A stretch of 64,000 nucleotides of DNA from Halichoerus grypus (Eukaryota > Chordata > Mammalia > Carnivora > Phocidae), in assembly GCF_964656455.1 (NCBI RefSeq), contig NC_135722.1, positions 89,771,313-89,835,312 on the forward strand. Reading direction: 5' to 3'. Positions 45,600 to 57,659 of the stretch are shown one piece after another. How positions within the stretch are numbered: position 1 is the first letter of the stretch; the number at the start of each line of letters is the position of its first letter. The position numbers and the translations under genes were made by a program. The notes under the pieces were generated by a model. The model saw only the letters and a list, made by a program, of their open reading frames with translations. It did not search any database and was not told where the DNA came from.

Positions 45600-46766
45600 A
45601 GAATTTAAAAAAAAACAACTGCATGAGGAGTTGAGGCCAAATGTGGGGAGAAGGTTCTCCTCCTAGGAAAAACTCCCCCCTCCCCCGAGACTGGAGGGCC
45701 CTCTCTCCCTCCATGTTTCAGAACAGGCTTGTGTGACACAGTTCCTGTGTGTTATTTGCTGATGCAGAGGACTGAACTAATTGACCTTGGCAATCAATCG
45801 CCATGCATTTATTTTCTGCCCCACTGTCAATGTCGTTAAGTAAAGACCCAGAAATATATTGCTGATGTCTGACATGCAAAGTCTCTGTCATGTCTATGGA
45901 ATGAAACAGAATCAAGGTTTCTGCAAAATTGGCCCGGAGGAGGTCCAAAAAAATGGTTCTTTAAAAAAATTTTGTAAAATTTAAAAAATTTTGTAAAAAT
46001 TATTTTGAGAATTATTGTTACACCTCCCTAGGAAGCATATGCATGGTGACAAAAACTTGCAGGAAGCTGGGTAAATAAGAAGAGCTGTCTTAGGCTGGTG
46101 GAACTGTGGCTGGATGTTTTCCATGTTTTAATTTTTTTTGCAGCATCAAATATTGTTTTAATAATAAATTAAATTAACAAAATGGTAACAATAACGTTTG
46201 AGAAACTAAACGCATGAAGAACATATTAAGACTGACATTGCTTCTCTTCCCCACTTGAAAGCCCAGACATGGGAGTGGGGTAGGGTGAAATCAGAGGCAC
46301 CGCTTATTACAAACGAGACCGGTCTCCTCATATTAAAGATTCAAATTATGGCCACAAGATAACTTCATGAGATGGCAGTTCACAGAATCAATAAAACTCC
46401 AGTCTGTTTGGAAAGCCAAGTTGCCCATATGCCAAAATACGTATTTTGCAAATTGCTTAATTTACATTTGAAAGGACCAAACCTTAATTCTTCGAGAAGC
46501 TGAGTGGAGGGATTGAGAGAAAGTGAAGGAAAAAGAAAAAAAAAACCTACCACACACTGCAATCTAAGCATCCTTTTATGGTTTTGCAATAGACATAATT
46601 TGATTGAAGTTGATAACGTTTAGGAAAAGGAAATATTTTTCCATGAAGAAAAGAAAAAAAAAAACCAGCAACAACACAAAAGCCTCATCTGAGTTACATG
46701 AAGTCTTTGTTGTAAGTGAGTTTTTATGGACTCTAGAATGGAGACAACATCTTTCTGGGAGAAATA
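45600..46766. other. AT-rich stretch, no gene seen
   Basis: No gene is recognised. AT-rich low complexity lies at 45955-46015 and 46120-46200. Confidence 0.5.
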
Positions 46767-46775
46767 ACACACACA

Positions 46776-46808
<33 letters not shown>
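46767..46808 (+). repeat. (AC)n microsatellite
   Basis: A long AC array with one AT interruption near 46781. It is the third of four CA-sense arrays between 41.7 and 48.2 kb (a GT array adds a fifth). Confidence 0.95.
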
Positions 46809-46984
46809 CCAGCGGAATTCACCTCCTCCATCCACAGGTGCATTGGCAAAGGACATGGAAAGAACTGCCACTCCCTGGACATTGTCTGAGGGTGTCTTTG
46901 TTCCAGTCCAGCCCGAGGACTCACAGCTTCTGCTCAGGGAGTCTGCCCGCCTTCCAGAACTGGGCAAGAAGCTAAGGGCATGGG

Positions 46985-47090
46985 GACCAGGTTCAGAGCC
47001 TGCCGCTGCTTTGCTGTGGGACCTTGAGCACAGTGCCTTGACCCCCATGCTTCAGCTTCTTCTTCGACAATTAATATAATAAGAGCACAA
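46985..47090 (+). repeat. MIR-like fragment, sense
   Basis: 'aggttcagagcctgccgctg', 'gtgggaccttgagcacagtg' and 'atgcttcagcttcttcttcg' loosely follow the MIR core. Confidence 0.45.
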
Positions 47091-47214
47091 CAGATATTTT
47101 GACCTTAGATGCAATGTCTTAAATTTGTAGAGGGATTTGGAATCCATAAGGTGCTTCCTCTGCTAGTCACCATGTCACCGTGTCATGGATGTCCCCAACT
47201 GGTCATATTAAGGC

Positions 47215-47345
47215 AGACAGAGCTCAGGCTTTGGAGCCACAAAGCTGGGTGACCTTCCACAATGACTTCTTATCTCAAGAATGAGTTTCCTGGTTGTGGT
47301 AGGAAGTAAGAAAATACATGTATGATGCCTGGCACATAGTAGGTG
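47215..47345 (+). repeat. MIR fragment, sense
   Basis: 'cagagctcaggctttggagc', 'gctgggtgaccttcc' and 'atgcctggcacatagtaggt' represent the head, the core and the 3' end, with a deletion between. Confidence 0.65.
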
Positions 47346-48186
47346 TGTTCCTTCCCAACCCACACCAGTTGAATAGGGGGGAGTAGATGATTGGTCTCAG
47401 GCTAGATAGCTAATAAATAGCAGGGCTGGGACCAGAACCATAGGCTTCTGAATCCAACCAAACCCAGTGGTGGTTCCATTCATTCTCTCCCTGCATTTTC
47501 CTCTCAAATTCAGGAAAGTCATGCCTCGAGAAAGATTGGCAAGTGGAAAACCAGTGCAGGCAAGCAAGGAGGTGGTAGCCGCCAAGGCCTCTGCCGGCCA
47601 CCTTCTCCGTGGCCGAGGCCGTGGCCTGCTTTATAGTGGCTTGTGAGGTTCCCGGCCTATTTCTTGGAGCCACCTGCCTATGTGGACTTTGAGGGCCCTG
47701 GGGAGCCCAGAGGAACAATCCAGCTTTCTGCTGTCCCGCCAAAAATGAGCAAATAAAGAGCTTGCCTCCCTGCCAGGATGTCTCGCTCTCTCTCACCGGG
47801 GGCCAGAGTCTACCGCTCGTGTCCTGCAGGCCAGAAAAGAGAGGGAAACACTCTAGGCGATAGGGTGGGAGGGGGCTTGCTCTCTCTGTGGGGTTGGAGG
47901 ACTGGTGAAGGGGTAGATACCAACCATAGCGTGCTCCAAAGTCGTTTCAGCAATTACTTGCTTTCTCTAATTTGGCCATTAGTATCTATATGCGATATTG
48001 CTAAGGAAGCTTCCATGAAATCATCTAGGGCAGTGCCTCCCCCAAGTGTGTGAGTGACAGCCTGATCCCTGGTCCGGGACTTTTCCCAGTGCATAGCAGC
48101 ATGTCATTGAGGGCACCACAGCCCCATGACCCACACACTCAGGTCCCAAACACAGCCCTTTCATTCAGTAGGCCACCTAAAAATGC

Positions 48187-48234
<48 letters not shown>
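48187..48234 (+). repeat. (CA)n microsatellite, longest in the window
   Basis: About 24 perfect CA units. At this purity and length it is very likely polymorphic. Confidence 0.97.
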
Positions 48235-48236
<2 letters not shown>

Positions 48237-51200
48237 CAGTCTGGTCCTGTGTGTAATTGCACGTAGGCAAATGGTCTGAGATCAAAGTCTTCTCTGTTCA
48301 GAATCCTTGCCCTTCCCAAACCTTGGAAGGCCTACCGGGACAGCCCAAGGCCCTGTCACCTTCAGAGAGGGGCAGGCGGACCCACGTGGGCCAGCCATAT
48401 GAGTTATCTGAACTTCCAAGAGCGAATCCTGCTCTGCCGTTGACTCAGTTCGTGTTTATGTGGCTCAGGGTCCGTTTTATCCCCTTGCCTTCTATTCTCA
48501 CTGCCTCTTTGGCCTGGCTGTTCTGTGGGGTCTCCTAGTGAGCCAGATGGAGGTCTCTCCTCCAGGGCCCTAGTCAATCAGCCTTAGCCTCTCCAAACAC
48601 CTAGGGCCCCTCATCGGCTAGATTCCCAGGTCCGACATTTCCACTGGTTATGTCCTCCCTTCGATTTTGGTGATAAACATGGGCTGAAATACTGTTCTCT
48701 GGAGTTCCGGGCAAAAAAATATTCTCTGTTGGCAGCAGTGATGCTAAGCAGGGGCAGGCCACTCCCGCCCCTTTCACCTTTATCAGCTTAGAAGGGTTTG
48801 CTTATGGTCACTGTGGAAGGTGCAGAGAACATGACCCCAGAACAAGGAGATGCAAGAAGAGGCAGCAGTTTGGGCGGAGGAGGGGACAGGCCTGGGTCTG
48901 CTTTGCCTCCCCAGCCAAGGGAGCCTCCCCCTGGGGGTTCGGTCCGGTCAGGAGGGCAGGCCTGCTGGAGGCCAGTCTCCCTTGCTGCAGGGCGCCACCC
49001 TGGGTGACGGCTGCCACCCGTGCAGGACCCCAGCCGTGTCCTCTCTCTGCCTCCACTCCCTCTTCTGAGAAGTGGAGAGAATACAGTCTGCCTGACAGGG
49101 TGGCGGTGCAGCTCCCATGAGCTAATGTGGGTGAAATTTCCGAGATCCCACAGCGGCCTGTCGTAAACCCTGTCGTTGGCTGTGTCGCTTTGACTCCTGC
49201 AGCCCAGGCCGGGCCAGACTGCGGGGGCCTCACCTTTTCCTGGTGGCTGAGGGAAGATGGACTGTTGCTACCTGACAGGACCAGATTGTGATTACCAGTC
49301 ACCTCTTATTTTAGAAAGTGAAATGAATAAAACGTATGCAGGTCATGGACACTAAAGAGCCTTTTCATATCAATTTGGGAGGAGTTGTCAGCTTTGATTT
49401 ATTAAGTAAAGTTCTGAGACAGGCTGCTGGTGTGCTGTCAGTCTCCTGATAATGGATGGGCCTCACAGCTGACTGCCTCGTGACGATCATGCGTCCCAGC
49501 CCCTCGGTCTTCAAGAGAGGCCGCCATGGAAAAGGCAGCACGCACATGAAGAGGGTCTCGCCAGCTTGGTGGGTGCTGCCCCCTCCCCCTCGCCCCTCCG
49601 CCTCTGGTCCCTTCCCTTCTCGTCAATGCTCCCCACCCCACCCCATACCATTTCTCCCTCAGACACCCCCCTTTAGTCAAGGGTATGTGACTAGAAACAC
49701 CTCTAGGATTTCCAAGCCTGTCTCTTCTTCACCTGTTGGTTACCTGTCAGGAGGAACGGGGTGACTAGGAAGACCCTACCTGAACAGGCTCCCCTTGAGA
49801 CCCTATTTCTTTGCCAGACTTTATGACCTTACTCATAGTAGTCAGTACTAGGGTTATCAATTTGGCTCATCTGGGGGTTCATAGTACAACTGGTTAGGCT
49901 GTGAAGAGTCCCTGAGGGACGAGACTGGGCAGATCCAAACTAAATGCAGGAATTGGGAGCTGGAATTGCTCCCTGCTGTAATAAATAATAAAGTGAATGG
50001 GCTCACCCTCTCCAACACCTACCTTGAAATCTCTCCCCCGGTAAGGATTTCACAAGGACCTTTACACTTGGAGATCTTCCAAATTCCCTGTGACTTTGAG
50101 GCAAGATCAAATCCTATCTCTAGACCTGCACACTTGCTTTTCATAGGGTGGGGACACAGTTTATCTGCGCCAGTGGGTTTTCCATTAGTGTTTTTTTCTT
50201 GTTTATTTTGTCTTGCTCAGAGACCGTGTATTCTTCCTGGAGAGCTGTTCTGTGTCATCTCTTGCTGGTCTGATTGTGCAGGATATTGTCCTCAAGGGCA
50301 GGAGAGGACGAGGAAGCTGTTGTACAGAAATAGGGACCGGCCTCTCCATTTGGCTTCGGATTGTGTGCAGTTAGGCAGGGAGCCCGTGGATCAGATGAAC
50401 TCAGAACTCTCAAGTTCTTCAGAGCACCAAGTAAAGGCCTTGCCTTTGCAGAAAGAAAAAAAAAAAAATACATGTATCTGTGATGCTTGGTCCTTCTGAA
50501 CTTGACCCGTATTCTCTCCCGACTGAGAGGCCAGCTCTCAATCGGACTGAGAGGATGTCCTACTGAGTCAAACTCGTGGTTCATCCAGTGTCTGTAGCAG
50601 GGGCTCAAAGGATGCTGGCTCTGTGGTGGGTGGTAGTCCGCTTTCTGAGAAGACATCTGTGTTCTCTTCACCCATATCTTGCTCTCCACAGCCTCTCAGT
50701 TGTGGCTGCACCATCTCCGGGACACCTCCTGAACCTCACTGTGTACACAATCATGGGGGGTCAGAGCCAAGTCTGACCATGAAGCTCTGCAGATTCTTCT
50801 GCCTGAGGAGGAGGGACCACTAGTCCCATTCTAGCCCTGTTTGTAGAATTCTAGAATGTGACCATGTGGACGTTAGGGGACTTAGTCTGAAAAAGAAGAG
50901 AGTGAGCCCGAATATAATCATGGTCTTCCAGTGGATAAGTGCTTATCACAAGGAAGAAGGGGCCCTGCTGTTGGCTCTCTCCACTTGGAGCAGAGTAGAT
51001 AGCAAAGAATTTGCATCACAGAACCCTAAGAGATTTAGACCTGATACAAGGGACCGTTTTCTCATAACTGGGAGAGATAGGTCCTAAAACAAGTCTATAG
51101 AAGTTCCTTAGAAGTTCACACATAGACGGTCGAGCAGATGGGTCCATGTGGCAGGGGTCAGACTGGACTCAACATCATGGGGTGGATGCGCTTTCTTAGT

Positions 51201-51768
51201 CCATTGTCCTGGACACAGAGCCTGATGTAGCTGAGCCACCCCACGGCAACTCCATCAAGGCAGGCTCAGTGACTCTTGTCTCCTCCCCACCACACCATCC
51301 TGAGAGTGCTCTCTTCTTTCCTGTCCTGTCTCTTCACTGAGGCAGAGCTCAGTGGAGCTGGACATGCCCAACCATTCTTCCCCCTGCCCTATCCTTACCT
51401 GGCCCCCAAACCCCAGGGAGTCACAGAGCTGAGGGAAGAAAGAGGGAGGGAGTCTTAGTCTCTGGGACTGCAGCTTATTCCTTCTTGTTTCAACCCAAAG
51501 ATCTGCCTTGACCCTGGCCTTTGTCTTTTCTTGCACAGCCTAAGCAGAAAAAAGACTATTGTTGGGTAGGTATGCATAAGAGTAAGACCTTTCTGGCCAG
51601 TTGAGAGAGAATCAGAAAGACTGCTGTCAACAATAATAAAAAAGGGTACCTAGACACTGAGCTCGGCTCCCTTAGGGACAAAGATGATATTGTAGGACAC
51701 AAAGGAGCTAGTAAGTTTCAAGTTTATTGCGGCAATTAATTGAAATGTAATGGATATAAATTTGTTGC
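48235..51768. other. Unique non-coding stretch, no gene seen
   Basis: No gene is recognised. GC-richer parts lie at 48340-49280 and 49490-49680 but CpG is not dense. The largest frame (177 codons, 49966-50499) overlaps a 144-codon antisense frame and resembles no protein I know. An octamer lies at 51009-51016. Around 51020-51080 there are words like those of an old mammalian repeat. Confidence 0.5.
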
Positions 51769-52002
51769 AAGAAATAAACATCTAGGGGCGCCTGGGTGGC
51801 TCAGTCCTTGAGCGTCTGCCTTCGGCTCAGGTCGTGATCCCAGTGTCCTGGGATCGAGCCCCGCATCAGGCTCCCTGCTCTACAGGAAGCCTGCTTCTCC
51901 CTCTCCACTCCCCCTGCTTGTGTTCCCTCTCTCGCTGTGTTTCTCTCTGTCAAAAAAATAAATAAAATCTTTAAAAAAAAAAAAAAAAGAAATAAACATC
52001 TA
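51769..52002 (+). mobile_element. Young CAN-SINE, sense, perfect 16-bp TSD
   Basis: The body is 51785-51986. It has the head 'ggggcgcctgggtggctcag', an intact promoter region, a CT-rich middle and an AAATAAAATC tail followed by an A run of about 16. The TSD aagaaataaacatcta is perfect at 51769-51784 and 51987-52002. A long pure A tail plus a perfect TSD suggest recent insertion. Confidence 0.97.
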
Positions 52003-52450
52003 TCTAGTACTTATGGTGCTTGGTCCTAGGAATAGGACCAAGTAGAATAGGACTTGTGCCTTTGAGGGCCCAGCTGTCTGGCGAGCCAGACTAACGTGTA
52101 AGCAAATAATTAAGTATAGTGATCTTACAAGTGCTATAAGTAGATTTCTGCAATAAACTGTGGACACCAGAGGCAGGATTCATATTGTAATGCCTTCTAC
52201 ATGCCTGGCACTGTGCTGGATGTTGGGGATACATGGTGAAGAAGTAGATACAGGCCTTGCCTTCATGGGGGCTTACGGTCAGATGAACACCACTCACTCT
52301 GCCTGAGGAGCTCAGACCAGGCTCCAGGAGGGAGGGCCCGAGTCTGGCAGAAGAGAGCTTTAGTTCCACAGACAGACAAGGAGCATGAGGGCTGTCTAGA
52401 CAGAGGAACAGAAAGTACAAGAGCATAGAGGTGCAAAAGCATGGCCTTCT
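52003..52450 (-). repeat. Old repeat, L2-like end antisense
   Basis: 'tacatgcctggcactgtgct', 'ggatgttggggatacatggt' and 'ggccttgccttcatgggggc' are the reverse complement of an L2-type 3' end or a related old mammalian repeat, continuing with 'gtgctataagtagatttctg'. A hairpin lies at 52019-52042. Confidence 0.55.
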
Positions 52451-55400
52451 TTATTATTTTGTAACCCCAGCCCCTCTGCCCTTCCGACTCGACTCTTGGA
52501 TTCTGTGAGTCATGGGAAGTGGGACTGTGTTGCTGAGATGCATCCTGAAAATGGTCACTGACATCTGTAACTTGATCCTGGCACTGGAACATTCTTGAAA
52601 ATTTTGACTAGCCTGGACCAGTCCTCATGGCCATGAGATTCCTACAGAAATCTTACATAAACTGAGAAGAAACCATCTGGGTTTTTAAGTTCTAGATGAG
52701 ATTTGCACGAATTGCCTCTTTCTGCTAATAGGAAGGATAAGATAATAACTCTCTCCTCAAACTTGGACCCCAAAATGGGATGAAAAGGAGTGATTAGCGG
52801 TGTCAGAAGACACCCAGATAATTTAATCCCCGTAGTGGATCTTATGTTTTAATGTGTCACTCTTCCAGGCCACATTGCTCCATGTGCATGTCCCCGGTGA
52901 GATGTTGATTTTGTGGCTCTTCCTTCCCAAAATCAAGAATATACAAAGCATTCTGTAAGACACCCAGCTGAAAGAGGATTCATCCTTGTCCACTTAAACA
53001 TTCACGACAGCTTGCATTTTGGTTCAAAAAGACACTTGTTTATTTAGATAAGATTTAATTTATTCGTAATTTACCTAAATTTGCAGGAGCGTGCATGTAC
53101 ATTTTTGCGTATAAGTAGCATAATACATAAAACATTACCGAAGCATGCAAATAGTACAGTGACAGCCAGAGAACCCGCCTGGATGTTTGAGGGAGATAAC
53201 ACATTTCCACCAGAGCAGAGACCATCACAATGGCCTGGGATTGCTTGCCGGTAATATGCTGACTCATCATTATCTTTTCACACAAGGCAAACTTCTCATT
53301 AAAAACTGAACTGTCCAAACTACGGTGTAACGTTGAAGACCAGCTTTTGGGAACCAGTGCTGTGCTGTCTTCTTCCTGGTCAGGAGTCACTTCCGCCATT
53401 GTTCTATAGCCAACCCCTTCTCCTCCACCAGTCCCCAGACAAAATAAAACAACAAACTACCATGCCCTCTACATTTCCAGTTATTTAATGACAACTTTAC
53501 CTTCACACTCACTTGTCCATTCATTACTAAGATCCGTTGTTCACTTGTTGCATACCAAGACTATTCTAGACTATTTCAGCAGCCTATAGAGGACCTCATC
53601 TGTCTCCCCCACCCAACAATGAGCTCTCCCAAAGCAGGTGCTGTGTCTTGTTCACCCAGGTAGGACAGCGGCCAGCCCTGACCTTGGCATATCGTAGGTG
53701 ATCGATCAATGTTGTCAATGATCTTGGTCATTATTTTCAGCAGCATATGGAAATTCTTAGAAATAGAGAAAAAAAGAAATTTCCACCAAGGTTTTCTCCA
53801 TGAAAAACTTCCCCATGGCTTCTCATTGGCTATGAGCCTGATATGCCCTTCATCCTGACCCTACAGAAGAAGAACAGCCCGATTCTAACATAGAGCCAGC
53901 CAAGGGAGTGGCCTTTCCTTCTTGGTATGCAGGGTCTCTCCAGCTGGAGCACCATTTACAGGCTTTGAAGAAGGAATTGGAGAGACACAATCTGAAGAGA
54001 GCATAAGAAGATTTAAAGGAAGGGGATTTGATTGGAGTCTTTGCTACCTAAAGGCATTAAAACTTTATAATGCCAAACAAGTCCCGTTTTTCTTTATTTA
54101 TGGATCATATATTTCCCCTCTTTATTACTGCCATACATTTTTCCAGCCTGACAGCTGATAACACCAAAAATCCACTGCTAGCAAAAAATTCCATTTGCCA
54201 CTCTCCCCCAAGATAATAATTTTTAAATTAAAGAAAAAAAATACATATACATCTATCTGCAAAAATATCCATGTTTATTTTCAGCCCCGGAACCCACAGT
54301 CCACACTGAAGATGGATCTGGGGTTGAGAATCACATGTTGATCAGAGTTCAGAGTGATTCTTTTTAAAAACATAATGCTCCAACATCCTCTCTTACCTGT
54401 TAACTATTAACTTGGGGAAGAAATATCAGACCAGGCCATCTTGGTTTCCCAGAGTTGGTGCAATTTAATTTCAATTTGTCAAACATGGCGCTATGGAGGA
54501 GGTTTGTTTTTCCCCGTGATTTATTAGAAATGTTCTAAGAGGAGCAGTCTGTCACTCAGCGTATTTCAGCCAGTCCCCTTGAAGTTTCTTTTCCTTTGGC
54601 TCGCAATCCAGATCAGCGGGAAGGGAGAAACAGCCTAAGAGATAAAAACCACAAGGGGGAAAAAGAGAGAAATCAATGTGCTTTAAACATGATGACAGGA
54701 TGGGTTGTTTAAATTGCTTCTGCACATTGATTTAAAGCATGCCCAGTAGAAACCTCTATTATATTAACAATCTTTTCCCTTCATTTCAATCATTGTAGTT
54801 GCTGTATCTTATTACCTTCCAGACAGATGATGTCCAAATATAATGTTGAGTATGATTTTTTTTTATTATTATTATTTGTTAAAGGAATGATGGGCAATGA
54901 TTTAGAGGTCTGGGGACAGGATTAGTACCATAAAGAATGCAAATTCCAAATAACCCAAGGTAATGATAAATCAACTGTGCATTTAACTATAGATTATATC
55001 CTAGATGTGTTTCTGTAAATGGCAGTTCTTTCAGGCTTCAGAAGTGTATAGAGATAGGACATGATTCTGGCCATAGACTACAAGTTGTTGGGAACGGATA
55101 GCACGTTGCTGTCCCATGTGAAATAAACAAAACTGCCAGTGTGAGAGGTTGCATTGTGCTTTGACAAAATCACCTTTAATCTCAACTGCCAGACTGCTGA
55201 CATCTTTTGTAAAATTACTTTTAACCGGCCTACCCGTACTTCAGTTCTGAGCATGGGGAGCCATCATTCCCCATGTAGCTTTGATATTTTCATACCAGAG
55301 CGATTCTGTGACTGTCAGAGGATGGGTAAGTGTAGAGAGGGGGCTTTCCATTCTGGACCTGTGTTGTTGATGAGATCTGGGTCCCTTGTAATTATTATGT

Positions 55401-55555
55401 GAGTACCAATGATAGAGAATCCAACCCACCAGTTCACTAAGTTTCTGTTCCTACTCTGAGTCTTGGAGCATCCTGATGGATCAGGACCACGGGTTTTCAT
55501 TCCAGGTTTTGAAAAGTTTTCTGAGCTGTATTTGGAAGTCTTTTCTGCACACTGA
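52451..55555. other. Unique stretch with conserved-looking blocks
   Basis: No gene is recognised. The blocks at 53000-53400 and 54320-55160 are AT-rich and repeat-free, with an octamer at 54937-54944. An L2 end at 53590-53730 is listed separately. Confidence 0.5.
53590..53730 (+). repeat. L2 3' end, sense
   Basis: 'caaagcaggtgctgtgtctt', 'gttcacccaggtaggacagc' and 'atatcgtaggtgatcgatca' correspond to the L2 tail that usually reads gggactgtgtctt and cacatagtaggtgctcaata. Confidence 0.6.
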
Positions 55556-55559
55556 GTAA

Positions 55560-55750
55560 GTGTTTTCACCTATGTTGTCTCCCTCAGTCTCACAAGGCTG
55601 GGTGGTTTAAACCCATTTTGCAGTTGAAGAAACTGAGTGTTAGACAATTGCTATTTACCCAAAGTCACACACTCGTTAAACACTGAGATTGGGATTCAAC
55701 CAAGTGGTTTTGTATTCCAAAACTTGTATTCTTTCCTCTGTACTGCACTA
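55560..55750 (-). repeat. MIR element, antisense
   Basis: 'acccattttgcagttgaaga', 'aactgagtgttagacaattg', 'tacccaaagtcacacactcg' and 'ctgagattgggattcaacca' are the reverse-complement MIR core and B-box region. Confidence 0.8.
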
Positions 55751-55768
55751 GTCTGAAGCTGTTGTTTT

Positions 55769-56013
55769 GTTTATTCATTAATTTTTTTTAAAGTTTTTGG
55801 TTTTGTTTGGTTTGGTTTTTTAGAGAGAGAGAGTGCACACAAGCTGGGGTGGAGAGGGGCAGAGGGAGAGGGAGAGAGAGAGAATCTCAAACAGGCTCCA
55901 CACTCAGCACAGAGCTCAGTCCTACAACCCTGAGATCAGGACCTGAGCCGAAAGCAAGAGTCAGACGCCTAACCAACTGAGCCATCCAGGCGCCCCTGTT
56001 CATTCACTAATTT
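55769..56013 (-). mobile_element. Older CAN-SINE, antisense, 16-bp TSD
   Basis: The body is 55785-55996. On the minus strand the head reads 'ggggcgcctggatggctcag' and 'gcctgagtgtggagcctg'-like words mark an older subfamily. The tail is unusual, with GTTTTGTTTG units seen on the plus strand. The TSD gtttattcattaattt (55769-55784) against gttcattcactaattt (55998-56013) has two mismatches. Confidence 0.92.
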
Positions 56014-56130
56014 AACCAAAAATACTTAGTCAATATCTTCTATATGTCAGGCACATCAATGTCCAAGGTGCCTAAGATCTAAGCAAGGGCCCACTGACCC
56101 TGCTATTAGGGATCTCAGGTTTTGTCAGGG
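56014..56130 (-). repeat. L2-like 3' end, antisense
   Basis: 'aaatacttagtcaatatctt', 'ctatatgtcaggcacatcaa' and 'ccaaggtgcctaagatctaa' loosely follow the reverse complement of the L2 terminus. The SINE at 55785 sits at its edge. Confidence 0.5.
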
Positions 56131-56440
56131 AGTAGTTCACAGGTAAGTTTGCTGTGTCATTAGAAGAGCTGTAGCTGGGGCAAGCACAGGGTGTCATGAG
56201 AGCATATCTGAGGTCTTCATGACCACAAGGTTCAGGGAGAGCTTCCGGAAGGGGGGGGCCTATTTGTGCACTTAGAGGTTATAATTCCTAACTAGGAGGT
56301 CTATTGACCCACTCTGCAGTGAGGAGTCAAGGAAAAAAATCTCTGCATGTTTTCTCTTATCTATACAAGTCATATACACAAAGAGGCAGTTGGCTGTCTT
56401 GCTATCATGTTCTTTCATGAGGTAAAAAAGGAAAGAAAAT

Positions 56441-56539
56441 AAGGGAAGAAGGAAGGAGGGAGGCAAAGAGAGAGGAAGGAAGGCAGGCAGGAAGGAAGGA
56501 AGGGGAAGAAGGGAGGGAGGGAGAAAAGAAAAAAAAAAA
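56441..56539 (+). repeat. Long polypurine (GGAA/GGGA) tract
   Basis: About 99 bases of almost pure purine contain GGAA, GGGA and AAGAA words, broken only by three C, and end in an A run. Such a tract can form triplex (H-DNA). The complementary strand is pure pyrimidine. Confidence 0.9.
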
Positions 56540-56759
56540 CAGCTCCATCCTCTGGGAGTCTGAGACAGGCATCTTTAACGGAATTGTCAATACAGTAAAG
56601 ACCTTTTGAACTGTTTGGTTTAACTTAAGTTCAGGCAGTCTGTTCATCTTCCTTATATCTGCTTGGCTCAGATCCTTATCATTTACCTCAGAATCCTGGT
56701 AAGGAGAACAAAGGCTATTTATCAAGGCTTTGTTGGAGTCAGGACTTATACCAGGCGAG

Positions 56760-57420
56760 AGCCTTAAAGATAACAGGTTTAATAGTTATTCTGAGCCACC
56801 TTTATTCTCTGCCTACCAAACGCACATTCATCCCTGTGTGAGTTAGACCAACCACATAGTTAGAGGAAACAGTCCCCCCAAGAGACCACCACACCTCCAA
56901 CATCACCTGCAAGTTCAGGAGTGTTCCCAAAACTACCCTTAGGTTTGATCAATTTCTTAAAGCAACATACAGAACTCACTGGAAGCTATTATACTCATAA
57001 TTAAGGTTTTCTGCAAGGAAAAGACTCAAATCAGCCAATGGAAGAGGAGCTCAAGGCAGAATCTGGGGAAGTACTAAATGCAGAGCTTCAATCATCCTCT
57101 TCCTATGGAGTCAGGACGCATTACCTTCCTGGTATCGATGTCTAACAATACACAGGGAGTATTACCAACCAGGGGAACTCACCTGAGCATCAGTGTCTAG
57201 GGTTTTTATTGGGGCTCCATGACAGAGACATGGTTGATTGACTGGTTGGTTGGTTGATCATTCTCATGGTTAATCTCAGTCTGTAGGTTCACTGATGCCA
57301 TGCGACCCAAAGCCCCTGACTTCAATCACATCGTTAGACTCTACAATGTGAACCAAAGCCCCCACGCAAATCAAGACACTAGAGACACTGGCAGAGACAC
57401 TGACAAAGGCCAGACTCTTT
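56760..57420 (-). mobile_element. LTR-like old repeat, probably antisense
   Basis: 'ttatactcataattaaggtt', 'tcaaatcagccaatggaaga', 'ctatggagtcaggacgcatt' and 'ttattggggctccatgacag' are words I recall in old mammalian ERV-type LTRs read in reverse. There are no internal viral genes and no open frame that would encode one. Family, edges and orientation are uncertain. Confidence 0.45.
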
Positions 57421-57554
57421 GGGGGCAAGGTTCAGTTCTTTACAACACAGTCCTCAGCACTCAACTCCCAGGAGCACCCCTCCACGTAAACTCTGCTTTT
57501 CTCCTCGGAGTCCCACAGTGCTTCGCCAATGCCTCTGTTCGCACTGAGTATACT

Positions 57555-57655
57555 ATAAACTCCTCGGGGCTGGAGGCCAGGTCTGAACACTCGCTCTGTG
57601 TCCACACTCAACACCTATACAGTCAAGCACAGACTAGGTGTTTAATATATTTTAG
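57555..57655 (+). repeat. L2-like 3' end, sense
   Basis: 'aaactcctcggggctggagg', 'tcgctctgtgtccacactca' and 'cacagactaggtgtttaata' resemble the L2 tail. Confidence 0.5.
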
Positions 57656-57659
57656 TTGG

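Noticed and set aside
49966..50499. 177-codon plus-strand open frame
   Set aside because: No domain is recognised, it overlaps a 144-codon antisense frame and it ends in a lysine run encoded by an A tract.
56760..57420. Endogenous retrovirus with genes
   Set aside because: Only an LTR-like stretch is seen. No gag, pol or env-like coding sequence lies nearby.
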